From Rhynchosporium graminicola (lineage: Eukaryota > Ascomycota > Leotiomycetes > Helotiales > Ploettnerulaceae), in NCBI GenBank assembly GCA_900074885.1, contig FJUW01000004.1:2888578-2952577 (forward strand): 64,000 nucleotides of DNA, in the 5' to 3' direction. Below are positions 1-11,098 of this stretch, one piece after another. Each line of letters starts with the position of its first letter. The stretch's first letter is position 1. Below the pieces are notes generated by a model that did not search any database, was not told where the DNA came from, and worked only from the letters and a program-made list of their open reading frames with translations. The position numbers and the translations under genes are program-made.

Positions 1-730
1 AGGGTAAAGAATGTGTGGACAAACAAAGTGAGGTCGAAGTAACCATCACCAGCGAGAGGGTAAGCATACCCTGAACTACTTGTAGATGGTGTAGGAGGAC
101 CAGTGCCAAAGGGACTAGGAGTTGTTCGTCTGGATTTATTATCAATGGGAGCAAGATGGCCGTCGAGTTGCGTGCTATGCGATCGCTTTCGTGATGGGAG
201 ATCCAGTTGCGGAGAATCCATAGTGTCTGCAAAGGGGTTGGCCATGCTAGGTGTAGATGCCATCTGTTGTGGAGCCTGCCAGTTGCTGAGGCCTACAGTT
301 TGTTAGCGACTAAGTATTATCCAAAGCAAAATAGAGGAAGTGGACAGCAAACACGGAAAGGAAGAAAGTAGAAGGTACAGTGGCGTGCATGAGGAAGACT
401 CGCTGGCATGGCAGAAAAAGATGACGCACCTTGGTCTTGGTTCATTGTGAAGTCGTCCGTCGCAGTACGCTGTCGAGAACTGCTTCTTGATTGTTTCGGA
501 GATGGTTGCAGAGTTTGGGAAGAAGACTTTGACGTGGAGGCTTTCGCGGCGCGCTTCAGCCGATTCAATTTTGATTCCAAAGAGTGAATCTCGTTGCGGA
601 CGTCTTGTTCTGCAGCCTCGCGGTCCTTCACGTTGTGGTCGATTGATGAAAGAAGGACTCTCTGAAAGGCGATCTCCTCCTGGAGATCATTCACTTCATG
701 AGTCATCTGAGATGAGGCCGCCTCCGACAT
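1..730 (-). CDS. Partial coiled-coil, Ser/Arg-rich nuclear-type protein (N-terminal part; possibly Ris1/Uls1-like)
   Basis: The gene starts at the ATG at 730-728 (MSEAASSQMTH...) and runs off the left edge. Exon 1 is 730-430. An intron at 429-293 has a gtgcgt donor and an ag acceptor, and exon 2 continues from 292 in the same phase. A further donor-like gtatgc lies near 60-70, so the last bases may be intronic. Residues about 8-60 form a charged heptad-like coiled coil (DLQEEI...LESKLNRLK). After it come Ser/Gln/Arg-rich sequence and a basic patch (LPSRKRSHS, NKSRRTTPSPF) that looks like a nuclear localisation signal. The layout recalls the N-terminus of fungal SNF2-type Ris1/Uls1 proteins, but the ATPase domain would lie outside the window. 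That name is a recollection, not a domain match. Confidence 0.6.
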
Positions 731-2758
731 TTTGGGCAAACGCAGCCGCCCGGCTGAAAGGATTGGAAGGGCTGATGGCTTGTTCGGTGGCGGCCTCACA
801 ACGAGGCTCTGGAATTATTGGTTACCCGAGGTCGTGGCCCCTTTGCCGGCAGTCAAGGGAATGAATGAATGGTGTTGCGCTCCGCAGAAACGGGAAACTG
901 CTTGGAATTGGTGATACAAAGGCAAAGGAAGGTAAGATTACAGAAAATGAGCGTGTGGTCGGAGCAAAGAGACGACAGGTGGAGAGGACGTATCGGAGGA
1001 ACCGACTTGCAGTGGTGTTGTGGTTTCGGAAATGTCGTCTTTGTTCAAGATTGATTTGGACCTTCTTAGTCCGCACCGCGTCGATCAACGCGCCCGATAA
1101 GCTGCTATCGACAGCGGGCCTTTCCTTGATCATCAGGTCACATGATAGCGCGATGTGTCTCTATCAAGTTACCGTGTCTTTAGCCGACAATATTTGAACG
1201 ATGAAACGCGCGCTTTGGCATTGATGGCGCCATAAAACATTTCATAATTGTATCTTTATCATTCTAAAGCCGCTTTTACTTCTAATGCTGATCTATTGAT
1301 TAACTTGAATACCTCATCGAATGCAGGCATTTTATCTGGTACTCTATCCCCGGAATTCAAGCCCAAAACTCATCTAGAATTCAGCTTCAAGAAATGGCGT
1401 GCAAACCCAGGATTACTACGGTACTACAATTGCAGCTGGGTCAGGCCGCCGCTTTATTAGGGCGATGAAAGCTTGATTCTCCCGGTTGAGAAACCGTGAG
1501 AGGCATAGATAGATCAAATATCATAGACCAACAACACATTTCTCGAATGCAATGTGCACTTGGGCATTCCCGGCTTGGGTGATTGATATCCCCCCGCATC
1601 TGTGGCAAGTTGTAACTCGGAGTTCCAATCATCTTGAAAAGTCTCCTTCACATTTACGCTCCAGTAACTTGACTTTCCTATATAACGCCCAACGTGTGCG
1701 TGCGTGCTTCTTCCAGATCTGATCTGACGCAAGCAAAATGGACGGACAAAGGCTGCTTGCTCAGAGTACAGTAAGGTAGCTGAAGGTACACAGAACCAAA
1801 AAAAAAAGCCGGAAGACAAGCTTCAAGCACAGCACTTCATTGCCAAACTGATGCTCCGTAGACATTTATCAAATTACCAAGTCGCGCGTTTAGCATGACA
1901 TATCGGTGTAGCTTGAGGTTGCAGTTGAGTTCAGTAAACAATGCAACATCCCAACGAAAGTGATTCATCTCAATTCAAGCTTTTCACTTTGAAGGAAGGA
2001 TTCTTACTTTAATACCGAGGGTTTCTCTCCCCCCTCGGGGTAGAACGGAAGTGTAGGGTGTCTAAACATACCTATATCACTGACACCGCTTTATTTATTA
2101 GTATGCTAAGGTAGGGACAACAGAAAGGTATGCCCAGTGTATTCTAGCATAGCAAAAGCCAGAGTATCTACATCCAGACTCTTTCAGTTTGCTGATTCAA
2201 TGCACGACGTACTACCATAGCACCATCAGTAGGATATAATCTTTCGAAAGCAGAGCAATGATGATTTTCATCTATCCATTTCAGTGAATCCTATGCCATT
2301 TCATCCTAATCCATGCAATTCATGCACCAATCACCGAGCCCTGCCTGAGAACAAGTCCCAATGGCAATCGAATGCTCACATGAAGCAATCCCCCAAGCGC
2401 ATCATAGAAGCAGAAGTAAAAACATCATGAAAGCAAAATGGGGTAATCCTATATTCCGGGCCAGCCAAACTCCAATCCTTAAACTCCCCATGACATGCCA
2501 CACTCTTGTCCTATCCTGCAAAACGAATGTAACCAACACCAGCACTTGATGTTTTTCCAAAGCTCCCAGAGTATCCCTCGGTCTCTCTATAGTCGTGTTA
2601 CGCCGCAGCTGTGATATTCGTGTTTTTTGAAAGACAAAGCTACCACCAAAACATGGACAAGATGCTGGACCCGCCAGCAAGATCTAGACGAAAGACCAAG
2701 CCAGCTGATCCATTGCTCTCCCTTTCAGTATTTTCATCTGCCCCAATCTAGAAGGCGA
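731..2758. other. Gene-free spacer between two minus-strand genes
   Basis: About 2 kb with only short ORFs lacking codon bias or recognisable motifs. It holds the promoter of the gene starting at 730 and the 3' flank of the gene ending at 2759. I see no repeat, RNA gene or conserved domain in it. Confidence 0.6.
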
Positions 2759-4563
2759 TCATACCCTGCTCTCAACAGGACTAGCCTGCGAAGGCCGACT
2801 CAATATCATCTGAATCTGCCTCTCATTTTCCTTCCTGACCTCCGTGCTCCCGGCAACAATATACCCATCCGCCTCCTCCAACACAAACGGGGTAATCGGA
2901 CCGGGACTACCCAGCGGCTGCAAACGCGGACTGTGAATGACGGGCCTGACATCCTTCACAACAGCACTATCCACTGTAGCGCGAGCCGGAGCAGCAGATC
3001 TAGCCTGGGCGATCATGTTTCGTTGGTATTCTTGTAACTTGCGCTTGACTTCCGAGGACTTCCTCTCGTTAACTGGACGGTCCTTTGAGCCTCGTCTGAT
3101 GGGCTGGGCGGGGATAGTCAGACTGCTTGGTGGCATCGATCCTCGCGGAGTTGAGGTGGTTGTTGATGATCCGGTTGAGATAGGGGACTTATAGTTTGAA
3201 GGGTGGTATTTGCCCATTGGGAGACGGAGGGTTTCGGGAATCGAGGGAGATAATTGACCAAATGCGGAAGGGGTGAGCATGTGAGAAGACATTTTAGGTG
3301 TGGTGTCAGAGGTCGGAGAGAATGTTGGTGACATGTTTGGTGATTCGGGTTGGGGTTGATGAAGTTTTCCGAAATGGTTTGAGAAAGGGTGGGATCGGTA
3401 GGATTTTGTCACTTCTTCGTGATTTGGAAAGTATCCACTGCAGTGAGGTCAGTATAAGTTCCATGACAGCAGCATTAAAACAATGTTTCATTAGTCGATT
3501 TGTGCCACACCGGATCTCGGCTGCATTGTCGATAGTCGCACAATGGTATCAATGACGATGTGCGTGACCTTGATGACATCTGCAATATAGCTCGACACAC
3601 CGACAAAACACGCGAGTCAAGTCTCCATTTCCCCAGATTCATGCTGAAGAACGATAGGGAGATAACATACCCAGGTAAATCTCCTCTAGCAGATAACGGC
3701 GTGTACGCAGCTGTGCCTGTTCCCGTTCCTCGCGGTGGTAATTCGATAGCAATAGGCTGACTTCTCTTTCTTCCGGGGGTATCGAGGGGACGTTGTTGTG
3801 TGACAGAGGCAGAGCCGCTGACTATAAGAAGCAATGTCAGCACGAATCTTATCTTGTTCTGTCCATCCCCATCTTATCTCTGCCGTCTCCCATCTGTGCT
3901 GTGCGCTGTGCTCGTCCCCAGTGCATGGGACCAATGGTTACAGAGTGGTACTCGTGCGTATGGATTGGGATTGGATTAGGGAGGGACCTGGCGGTGCGTA
4001 GGTGGCTGGCCGTGGCGTGGCGGGGTACTCGAGTAGCGCTACGCCATACCCGTCGACTATGCATTAGAAGCCCGAGAACCCCACCAGAAGCTCCATCCGT
4101 GAACTCTACTTGATTGAGTACACCCAAGTATATTATATACTTTGTACTGGCAGGGATACAATGCAGTATCAGATCGGTATCCGGGGCATTTGCTCCTGAT
4201 TGTTCGATGGACGAATCAAGACGCGTTTTGGAAGGCATTCCGTATTCGCAAGGTACGACAGGAACCGTAGGTAGAAACAAATGAAGGCGTAATCATATAT
4301 GTGTACATAGTGAATAGTACGTACGTACCAGGTGTAGTTGACCGCGAGGGTGCCTTGGAACTCTCCATCATACTCTTGCACTTCTCCTTACCATCGGCGG
4401 TACTCAATCCCCTCAAGGTCGCCACGATCGAATCCTCGCTCCTCGTGCTGATCGTACTGGAGTTACTGCTGGATCTCGTGAAGCTTGGGCGAGGACTGCG
4501 ATTCGGGGCTTGCTGGGCTGCGGATGCCAGGTACGAGGCGGGCTTCAGGGATCGACTGGCCAT
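2759..4563 (-). CDS. Conserved fungal protein of unknown function (LPGGYFP / LPMGKYHPSNY / SPGPITP motifs)
   Basis: Three exons join in frame to 354 aa: 4563-4329 (MASRSLKPASYLAS...), 3821-3671 and 3437-2759. Introns are 4328-3822 (gtacgt...tatag, 507 bp, long for this genome) and 3670-3438 (gtatgt...tgcag). Joining exons 2 and 3 gives LPGGYFPNHEE, a motif I recall from a widespread Pezizomycotina hypothetical family. LPMGKYHPSNY and PLGSPGPITPF follow at the expected spacing. A basic Arg/Lys segment (KRKLQEYQRNMIAQAR) lies between them. The protein is Ser/Pro-rich and mostly disordered, with no membrane segment or signal peptide. Function is unknown. The 5' flank is unusually long and microsatellite-rich. 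The long first intron could hide a small extra exon. Confidence 0.75.
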
Positions 4564-4600
4564 CGTGTAGGTAGGGTTTCCGAATCGTTTGCTGTTCTGT

Positions 4601-4639
<39 letters not shown>
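4601..4639. repeat. (GTA)13 trinucleotide microsatellite
   Basis: Thirteen perfect GTA units lie about 40 bp upstream of the ATG at 4563, so probably in the 5' UTR of that minus-strand gene, where the RNA would read (TAC)n. Confidence 0.95.
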
Positions 4640-4970
4640 ATAATGATTCGAGCCCTGCCAGAAGGACGATGGTGTTTGCAAGTAGATCGAAGGAGGATCG
4701 CAATAGCAATAGCCAGTCAGTCCTCTGCGGATGGATGTTTGAAGGAACTCTCGTGCTCGTGATCAGGAGGTTATGTGAGTGAGTGTTCGATGATTCGATT
4801 GATTGCAGATCGTGGCTTGGTGCTTGGAAGATAACAGTGTGTGTTGATCTGTTGATCGGTTGATCCCGGGAATTGGGCTGCAGCTACAGTACAACGAAGG
4901 CTAGTGGTTGAGCGTGTACGGTAAGATGTGCCGATTACGTTAGCCTGCGCCTGTGTAAGCGGCTCGAGTT

Positions 4971-5009
4971 GCTCTGCTCTGCTCTGGTCTGCTCTGCTCT
5001 GCTCTGCTC
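4971..5009. repeat. (GCTCT)n pentanucleotide microsatellite
   Basis: About eight GCTCT units with one changed unit (ggtct), in the long 5' flank of the gene starting at 4563. Confidence 0.9.
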
Positions 5010-5456
5010 GATTCGATCGATGGTGCTCCAAGCGAAGTTTCCTGAAATGATGACAAATCCCAAGATCTTAAAGAAGAGAAGAGTCGGGATGGTTTGGGTT
5101 TGCCTTTTGTGATCGTGATTGATTGAGTTTTTGGGTCGACCTACCTTTGTCCTGTTTGATCTGTTTGTCTGCGTTCGGAAGTGAGGTGGACTTTTTGATT
5201 ATTCCAAGTCGATATGCCGATAGTGACGGTGACGTCGAATCTGACTGACCGCCTCCCGAGCAAGCATAGGAAGAAGAAGCCAAGCGGTTAAGAAGTAAGT
5301 GACAACTCGCCGAGGTGAATTGTGAATTCCAAACGATGATTCAAAGAGAGGGCTGGTGCGACTTCTGCTTTTGCGAGGCATACGAGTTGCTAGAGTTTCG
5401 CAGGAGAATTCGTCGTGACCAGATTCGGCGGTGCCTCATGACGGAAGTCTCAGGTT

Positions 5457-5498
5457 TGTCACTCTTTTCATACTCGTTGTCACTCTTTTCATACTCGT
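5457..5498. repeat. 21-bp perfect tandem duplication
   Basis: Two adjacent identical 21-bp units beginning tgtcactcttttcata, at 5457-5477 and 5478-5498, followed by (gttc)n. This is a simple slippage or duplication product in the non-coding spacer. Confidence 0.9.
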
Positions 5499-5570
5499 TC
5501 GTTCGTTCCTTCTTCATCTATCAAATTCCAAATGATGAGTAGTCCGAAATAGATATCTGTGCTGAGACGC

Positions 5571-5617
5571 AGGGCAGGGCAGGGCAGGGCAGGGCAGGGC
5601 AGGGCAGGGCAGGGCAG
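5571..5617. repeat. (AGGGC)n pentanucleotide microsatellite
   Basis: About 9.4 perfect AGGGC units in non-coding DNA. G-rich on the plus strand, so a possible G-quadruplex former. Confidence 0.95.
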
Positions 5618-6992
5618 GTCTCGAAAGTAGATTAATTCCTATTATTCCTTTCATTGGATATAAAAACATTCAGTACATGTAATAATAAAACCCTGCTTGT
5701 ACGTCATATCCTCATACTGTGATTGACACCTATGTATAAGTAAGTACTTTCGTATGCAATGCACAATCATCTCAGCCCAACCTATCCTATCCTATCCTAT
5801 CCATGCAAAGTTAGGATCTTATCCTCCGAGCACTTACTTATTTTATTACTAAGCAGCATATCAGGAAGCCCCCGTTCCAGATAAGCCAGCCAAGCCAAAG
5901 CCTTCCTTTGTCGATCCACGAATCCATCCATGGTCACATCCAATTCGCTGGTATGGTATACTGTAAGTATCAAAGGAACCATGAACCACTTTCTCAGGAC
6001 CAAGGCTTAAATAATTCAACCCTTCTCGCCATCCTTTTCTTCATTCATAAACATCCGATATCTATTTATCTTATCAATTCCCCATCTCCAAAACCCTCAA
6101 AACCTCATATGATATTCACATCACATCACATCACATCCATCACGACACAAAGACCTACCTACCTACCTACCTACCAGCCTGCCTATCTACCTATCTATGT
6201 TTCACTAATCACACGGCCCAACCATTAATCTCCATAGATCAACAAAGCAAACGAACTTCTGGGAACGTCTTGGCTCCTCAATCCCTTTGTCCCATCCAAT
6301 AAACCTCCTGGAGATCTCCCAAGACGGGAGGGAACAAGGAGGACCCACCCCTCCTTCGCCTGCCTGTCCGCCTCCGCCCTTGTCATCCTTCCCATCCTTG
6401 CAATCAAATCAAATCACCCGTCATCTACGACAACAACTCGCCTCCATTACCACTGCCTTTCTTTTGATGTGTAACCTACCTGCATCAAGTAACCCTTCAA
6501 GGTGATCAGGCTCAGGTCAGTTCCCAACGAATACCGTAGAGATGTATTTATCTACCTATCTATCTATCTGACTTACACGAACGAAGCGAGTAAAACATGT
6601 ATTCAGACTGATCTTTAAAGGTACCTACTAACCTATACTGATACCAAATGCCGCGAAGCCCACATACAACTGTCGTATAATCTCGAAAAGCTTCAAAGAG
6701 ACAGCCAAGCTGCTGATCTCATCTCGTTTATCATCCCCAGGTACCTATGCACTCGCAATATCAATACCAAATAAATCCATAGGTACCTAGCCAGGGCCGA
6801 GTTGGTCTCACTGCATCGCATCGTCTATCCGATCGGAACATTAACTATCTACCTAGTCACTACCTAACTACCTAACTGGCTTGACATCATCGATTGACGC
6901 GGCGGGCAAGTAGAATTCCCTCCTTCTGATATATCCAAGACAACTCAACCGAACCCACGGCCCCCAGCTCAGAGAAAAGGAACATAAAAACA

Positions 6993-7080
6993 TCCTATCC
7001 TATCCTATCCTATCCTATCCTATCCTATCCTATCCTATCCTATCCTATCCTATCCTATCCTATCCTATCCTATCCTATCC
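6993..7080. repeat. (CTATC)n pentanucleotide microsatellite, about 17.6 units
   Basis: An uninterrupted run of the pentamer (also readable as TATCC) across 88 bp. A short run of the same unit occurs at 5783-5802. CCTA/CCTC/TTTC tetranucleotide tracts follow at 7153-7214 and 7281-7308. Confidence 0.95.
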
Positions 7081-8201
7081 CATCCCAACCCATCCCACAA
7101 GCCCTCCTGCCACTCCTCCATTCGGAGTAAACTCTCCTACCACTCCCCTCAATCGAATACCCATACCTACCTACATACCTACCTACCTACCTACCTCCCT
7201 CCCTCCCTCCCTACCCTCTACAATAATAAACTCATATCTGTTCTACAGTTCGCACAATAGGGAGCATAGTCCTTGATTCCTTTCTTTCTATCTTTCTTTC
7301 TTTCTTCCTTACTCGCATAGAAAAGATCACAACAGAAAGACAATCTAGAGATACCCTGAGATAGAGATACAGGGAGAGGACGGGCAGGGGGGGTAAGATG
7401 TCGCTCAGACGATTATAGTAAGTAGTCGGTCTACTTTTCGTAAAGGAGGAGAGGATGGAGATAGTTTGATGATGGTATGAACAGGGACTAGGATGGCGAG
7501 ATCAAGTACCAAGTCAGAGTCCACAATACTACCTGTGTATGTAATGTGAATGAATGAAAACCCACCCTTCGAAAACCTCTCAGTAGGTTGAGAGGTACTA
7601 CCTCATTCACCTACTGCATTACAATCGGTGCAGTGGAGTCAAATATAGGAACAACCCCGCGATGGGGAAAATCATAGATACAGTTGGCAGGCAGAGCCCA
7701 AAGAAGTCATAACCAGAGAGAGAGAGAGAGAGAGAGATGTATATCCCGAGAATACCAGTGATCGATTTACACAACTCCCTCGGATAACAAGCGAAAGCAA
7801 GGAAAACCCATACTGGTATCGATCGGCGCGCAAGGCTGACCCACAACAAACAGCTCGCGAGATGGTATTGGGGAGACAACGTGGAGATAATTCCTGTCTT
7901 TTCCACCGCGACCGGGATCCGATGAGTTGTGGTAACGCGATACTCTCTCCAGCTAGGATATCCTTCTCTCCTGCCGGCAAAAGGATCTCCGTCCTCTCAT
8001 CTGATCTCGTCCAGAAGAATGTCTCGGCATAGGTATCGTCATCGTGGGTATCAAACATGCCAAAGGTCGTCGTCCTCGTCCGTATCAACCATGATCAGCC
8101 ATTACCATTACCATTACCACACCCCCCCACCCCCATCGCTTCTAACCCTCTCCCCCTTTCCCCGCCCGATCCCAGCGCACTCACTTCTCCCACCCCCTCC
8201 T

Positions 8202-8926
8202 CTAAACCTTCGCCCTGCCAGTCCACATACTCCTTCCCCCCCTATGCCGCACCCAAAACACCGCCATGGCCGCCGCACTCACCAGCCACAACAGCGCATT
8301 CACGAGATCAACCCAGACCGCATTCTTCATCCTCGCAATGCCCTTGTTGCCCTCCGCGTGCTCCTGGATATACATATCGCCAAACAGGCCAAACAGTGCG
8401 ATCCATAGGACGAAGAGGATGAGGTCCCCGATGAACACGAAAGGGATGCGGGCGATGAGCGGGATGAGGTAGAGGAGCGCGGCGGCCGCGGAGAGAGAGG
8501 CGGTGACTTCGGCGTAGATCTACAGAAGGGGGGGGNNNNNNNNNNNNNNNNNNNNNNNNNNNNNNNNNNNNNNNNNNNNNNNNNNNNNNNNNNNNNNNNN
8601 NNNNNNNNNNNNNNNNNNNNNNNNNNNNNNNNNNNNNNNNNNNNNNNNNNNNNNGGGGGGGGGGGGGAAGGTCAGTGAGGTAAGGGAATTGCAGGATGGG
8701 AAAGATTGGTATGGGAGATGGGGAGTGAGAGCGGAATTCTGGATGGGGAGAAGGGGAAGACATTGGAGGGGGAGAGGGAAGCACCTACCCATTTCCCATC
8801 ACTGTACTTCCCAGCCTGGTTCGCGCGATTCAGATCCACTCCGTATAAACCGCATACTGTGATGGCGAAGACGAATTGTAGGAAGCGGTAGACCGAGTGC
8901 GCGATGTAGGATTTCTCGAGCGCCAT
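8202..8926 (-). CDS. MARVEL-type four-helix integral membrane protein
   Basis: Exon 1 is 8926-8789 (MALEKSYIAHSVYRFLQFVF...GKW). The intron is 8788-8520 (gtaggt...ctgtag). Exon 2 is 8519-8202 (IYAEVTAS...), giving 151 aa. Four hydrophobic segments are visible: about residues 12-34, 47-72, 72-95 (FIGDLILFVLWIALFGLFG) and 112-134 (WVDLVNALLWLVSAAAMAVFW). Sequences such as VYRFLQFVFAITVCGLYG and RMKNAVWVDLVNALLW are typical, as I recall them, of the fungal MARVEL family, small tetraspan proteins of plasma-membrane or vesicle domains. The tail is basic (RHRGGRSMWTGRAKV). The intron contains a run of N, so its true length is unknown, but both coding exons are complete. Confidence 0.85.
8536..8654. 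other. Assembly gap (119 N) inside an intron, flanked by poly-G
   Basis: Undetermined bases with GGG runs directly on both sides (8528-8535 and 8655-8667). Sequencing or assembly probably failed in a homopolymer G/C tract. Any ORF drawn across the N run is meaningless. Confidence 0.98.
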
Positions 8927-10435
8927 TCTTGCTTGTCGTTTGGTTGTGTCTGTCTCAAGGTGAGTCTCAAGGTGAGGTTTCCTTGGCCTTTTGGTGTTTG
9001 CTGCCGATGATTCTCTTCTTGCAGTGCAGATGGTGCAGAGGTTGGATGGAGGTCGTAGAGAGGAATGGGAGATTTTTCGTTGGAAGTGGGGGCTCGGCTG
9101 GGAATCGTGTGCTCGTGAATGGTATGTCTGTCTGTCGTGCTATCTGTCTGTCTATTGTGTGACTGTTTTGTTCTAGGCTTTGTGATTGATCATCGTCTCG
9201 CGACGTCTTTATTGGATACGGAAAGGAGTCAATCACAAAGGCACAGACAGGCAATCAGCTCGCGAGTATCGTGAAGTTCGGGAAGGCGCTTGCTCGAGAG
9301 AATCAATCCTTGCTTGCTTGGTACTGTACGAGTATTTTGCAGGTGATCACCGTTGTTCCTCCCTCCCAAACTCAAACTTGCCTACCCCGGCCGGGCCCAG
9401 GTATGTATATACCCAATTCATTCACTCGTACAACCGCAAAAAAGGGCCCTGATAAGGTAAAAGGATGACGATGATCTCCAATACCAATCATCCGATCAGA
9501 GTTCGACGCCTGCAGCGCGATGCGACGCGAAAAAGAAGAAAAAAACAGGAAACATGTCAACCCCCCCCCCCCAGCCTATGACGGCATTGTGAAAGAAATT
9601 GATAGATGTCGCGATGCACCGTGACCCACCTTGTGGAATTGTGATTGGACGATGAGCCGGAAGAACTAGGGGCCAAGTCTTGACACGAAGCTTGAATTTA
9701 TGGGATGCACCTGATTGGGTTTCTGGAACTTGATTCCTCTCTTGGTTGGTTATGGAAAACTCGGTTCGGTTTCGGGAACGGTTTGACTGTTCATCGACGA
9801 GGTAGGTAGTCTTGACTTACTTCCCACTGTCTGTGTGGACGGATCTTGTCCTGATAATCTTTGATTTCAGAAGCTTTTGTACTTACCCGTCTGGGAGCTT
9901 GAGAGGTGCAGGTTTTTGGTCTTGTAACCTAATGGTTATGGAAATCGGAAGGAGTTTGAGAATTAGCCCATTTGTTGACATTCCTTGTATCTTGATGTTT
10001 GTTTTAAATGACGTTTCTGGGCTCGTTCTTGTTCCAAGTCCAAGTCGATATCCTATCACGAAAGCAGGTCGTTCCTTTCACTCCGGGCACCAGAATGATG
10101 CTGATATCCCGCTGGAAACTCCCGTTAATCGAGTGACTTGAATGTTGGGAGCGAAACAGTGACAAATCATTTCTTCGTGGCTGTGTTCAAGTCAAAGTCC
10201 GCAAGTTAGAATGACTCAAATCCTGAGAAACATGACGCAGTAGGCGAGGACAGACATGCATTCGGACCCTCCATGAGGCAGTATAGAGAGAGATACTCCC
10301 ATCTCATCAATCAATATTTACTACTCGAGTCCCCAGATTTGTAAGATCTTACCTATCTTTCCTACATCACTCGCCAGCATCCGCTGTTTATGTCTAGATT
10401 TCCATCCTCAACCCAGGTCACCATAACCATAACCT
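8927..10435. other. Gene-free spacer with a C12 homopolymer
   Basis: This is the 5' flank of the MARVEL gene and the 3' flank of the acetyltransferase gene. It contains a C12 run at 9561-9572 and short repeats of tgtctgtc type. No ORF shows a recognisable domain. Confidence 0.55.
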
Positions 10436-11098
10436 TCATTCCACCGGCCAATTACAAACCATACACCAACTCTGTACTCCCTTCTCTACCTCTCCTCCCG
10501 ACCTCACAACACTCACGACCCTAAACCCCAACCAGGCATACACATCCCTCGCCCTCTCGTTCCCAGCCACGCACCAAACCGGGTAACCCTCCCTCCTCGC
10601 CTTTCCCAACCCCCATTCAAGTAGTCCCCTCACAGCACCCTTACTCACTCTCTCCGGATCCCTCGCCATCAAACTCAACTGCCAAAACTTCACCTCCCCT
10701 AGACATTCCGTCCTCGCCAATTCAATACTCCTCAAAAACGCCGCAAACACCGGTCTCTGCGTCCCCAATTCCGTAAGCTCAGACTCGGTGTGTGCAGGTT
10801 GCACAGAGGCCGGTGGTTCCCAACAAGCTACAGCGGCGAAGTCATCGGCTTCTACAATGAAAGAGCCGAGAGCGACTTTGGTGTGGACGCGGATGAGTGT
10901 GGATGTGTAGATGTCTGAAGCTTCTAGGATTTTGGAGGAGGGGCCGAGGATCTCGGATTGGAAGAGGATGTTGAGAGGGTCGGAGAGGGTTGCGCGGGAG
11001 GAGATATCGGCGAGTTTATGGCGGTAAGAGGGGTCGATGGAGAATGATATGGGTGGTAGCGGTGATGTTCTTTGAGCTTCCTTTGGGATTGGATCCAT
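10436..11098 (-). CDS. GNAT-family N-acetyltransferase (single exon)
   Basis: One uninterrupted 220-aa ORF from the ATG at 11098. The C-terminal third shows the GNAT acetyl-CoA site: a beta strand (KFWQLSLMARDPE), then the pyrophosphate-binding loop and helix (KGAVRGLLEWGLGKARREG), then VWCVAGNERARDVYAWLGFRVV, the usual 'N..A...Y...GF' end of the fold. The N-terminal half holds a less conserved substrate-side region (FAAVACWEPP, as in many fungal GNATs). The substrate cannot be told from the sequence. It is divergently arranged with the plus-strand MARVEL gene at 12339. Confidence 0.85.
   Translation of the reverse strand: MDPIPKEAQRTSPLPPISFSIDPSYRHKLADISSRATLSDPLNILFQSEILGPSSKILEASDIYTSTLIRVHTKVALGSFIVEADDFAAVACWEPPASVQPAHTESELTELGTQRPVFAAFLRSIELARTECLGEVKFWQLSLMARDPERVSKGAVRGLLEWGLGKARREGYPVWCVAGNERARDVYAWLGFRVVSVVRSGGEVEKGVQSWCMVCNWPVE

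Larger units (their letters stand above)
4564..8201. other. 3.6-kb pyrimidine-rich, microsatellite-dense spacer without a convincing gene
   Basis: It lies between two minus-strand genes. The sequence is dominated by GTA, GCTCT, AGGGC, TATCC, CCTA, CTTT and AG repeats (the last at 7715-7737) plus C/T-rich strands. ORFs here are short and mostly translate repeats. It probably contains the promoter and 5' UTR of the gene starting at 4563 and the 3' UTR of the gene ending at 8202. A long non-coding transcript is possible but not shown by sequence. Confidence 0.6.

Noticed and set aside
6993..7080. CRISPR-like direct repeats
   Set aside because: The repeats are contiguous 5-bp units without spacers; a plain microsatellite in a eukaryotic genome.
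8308..8792. ORFs containing long runs of X
   Set aside because: They are translated through the N gap inside the MARVEL intron and are not real.
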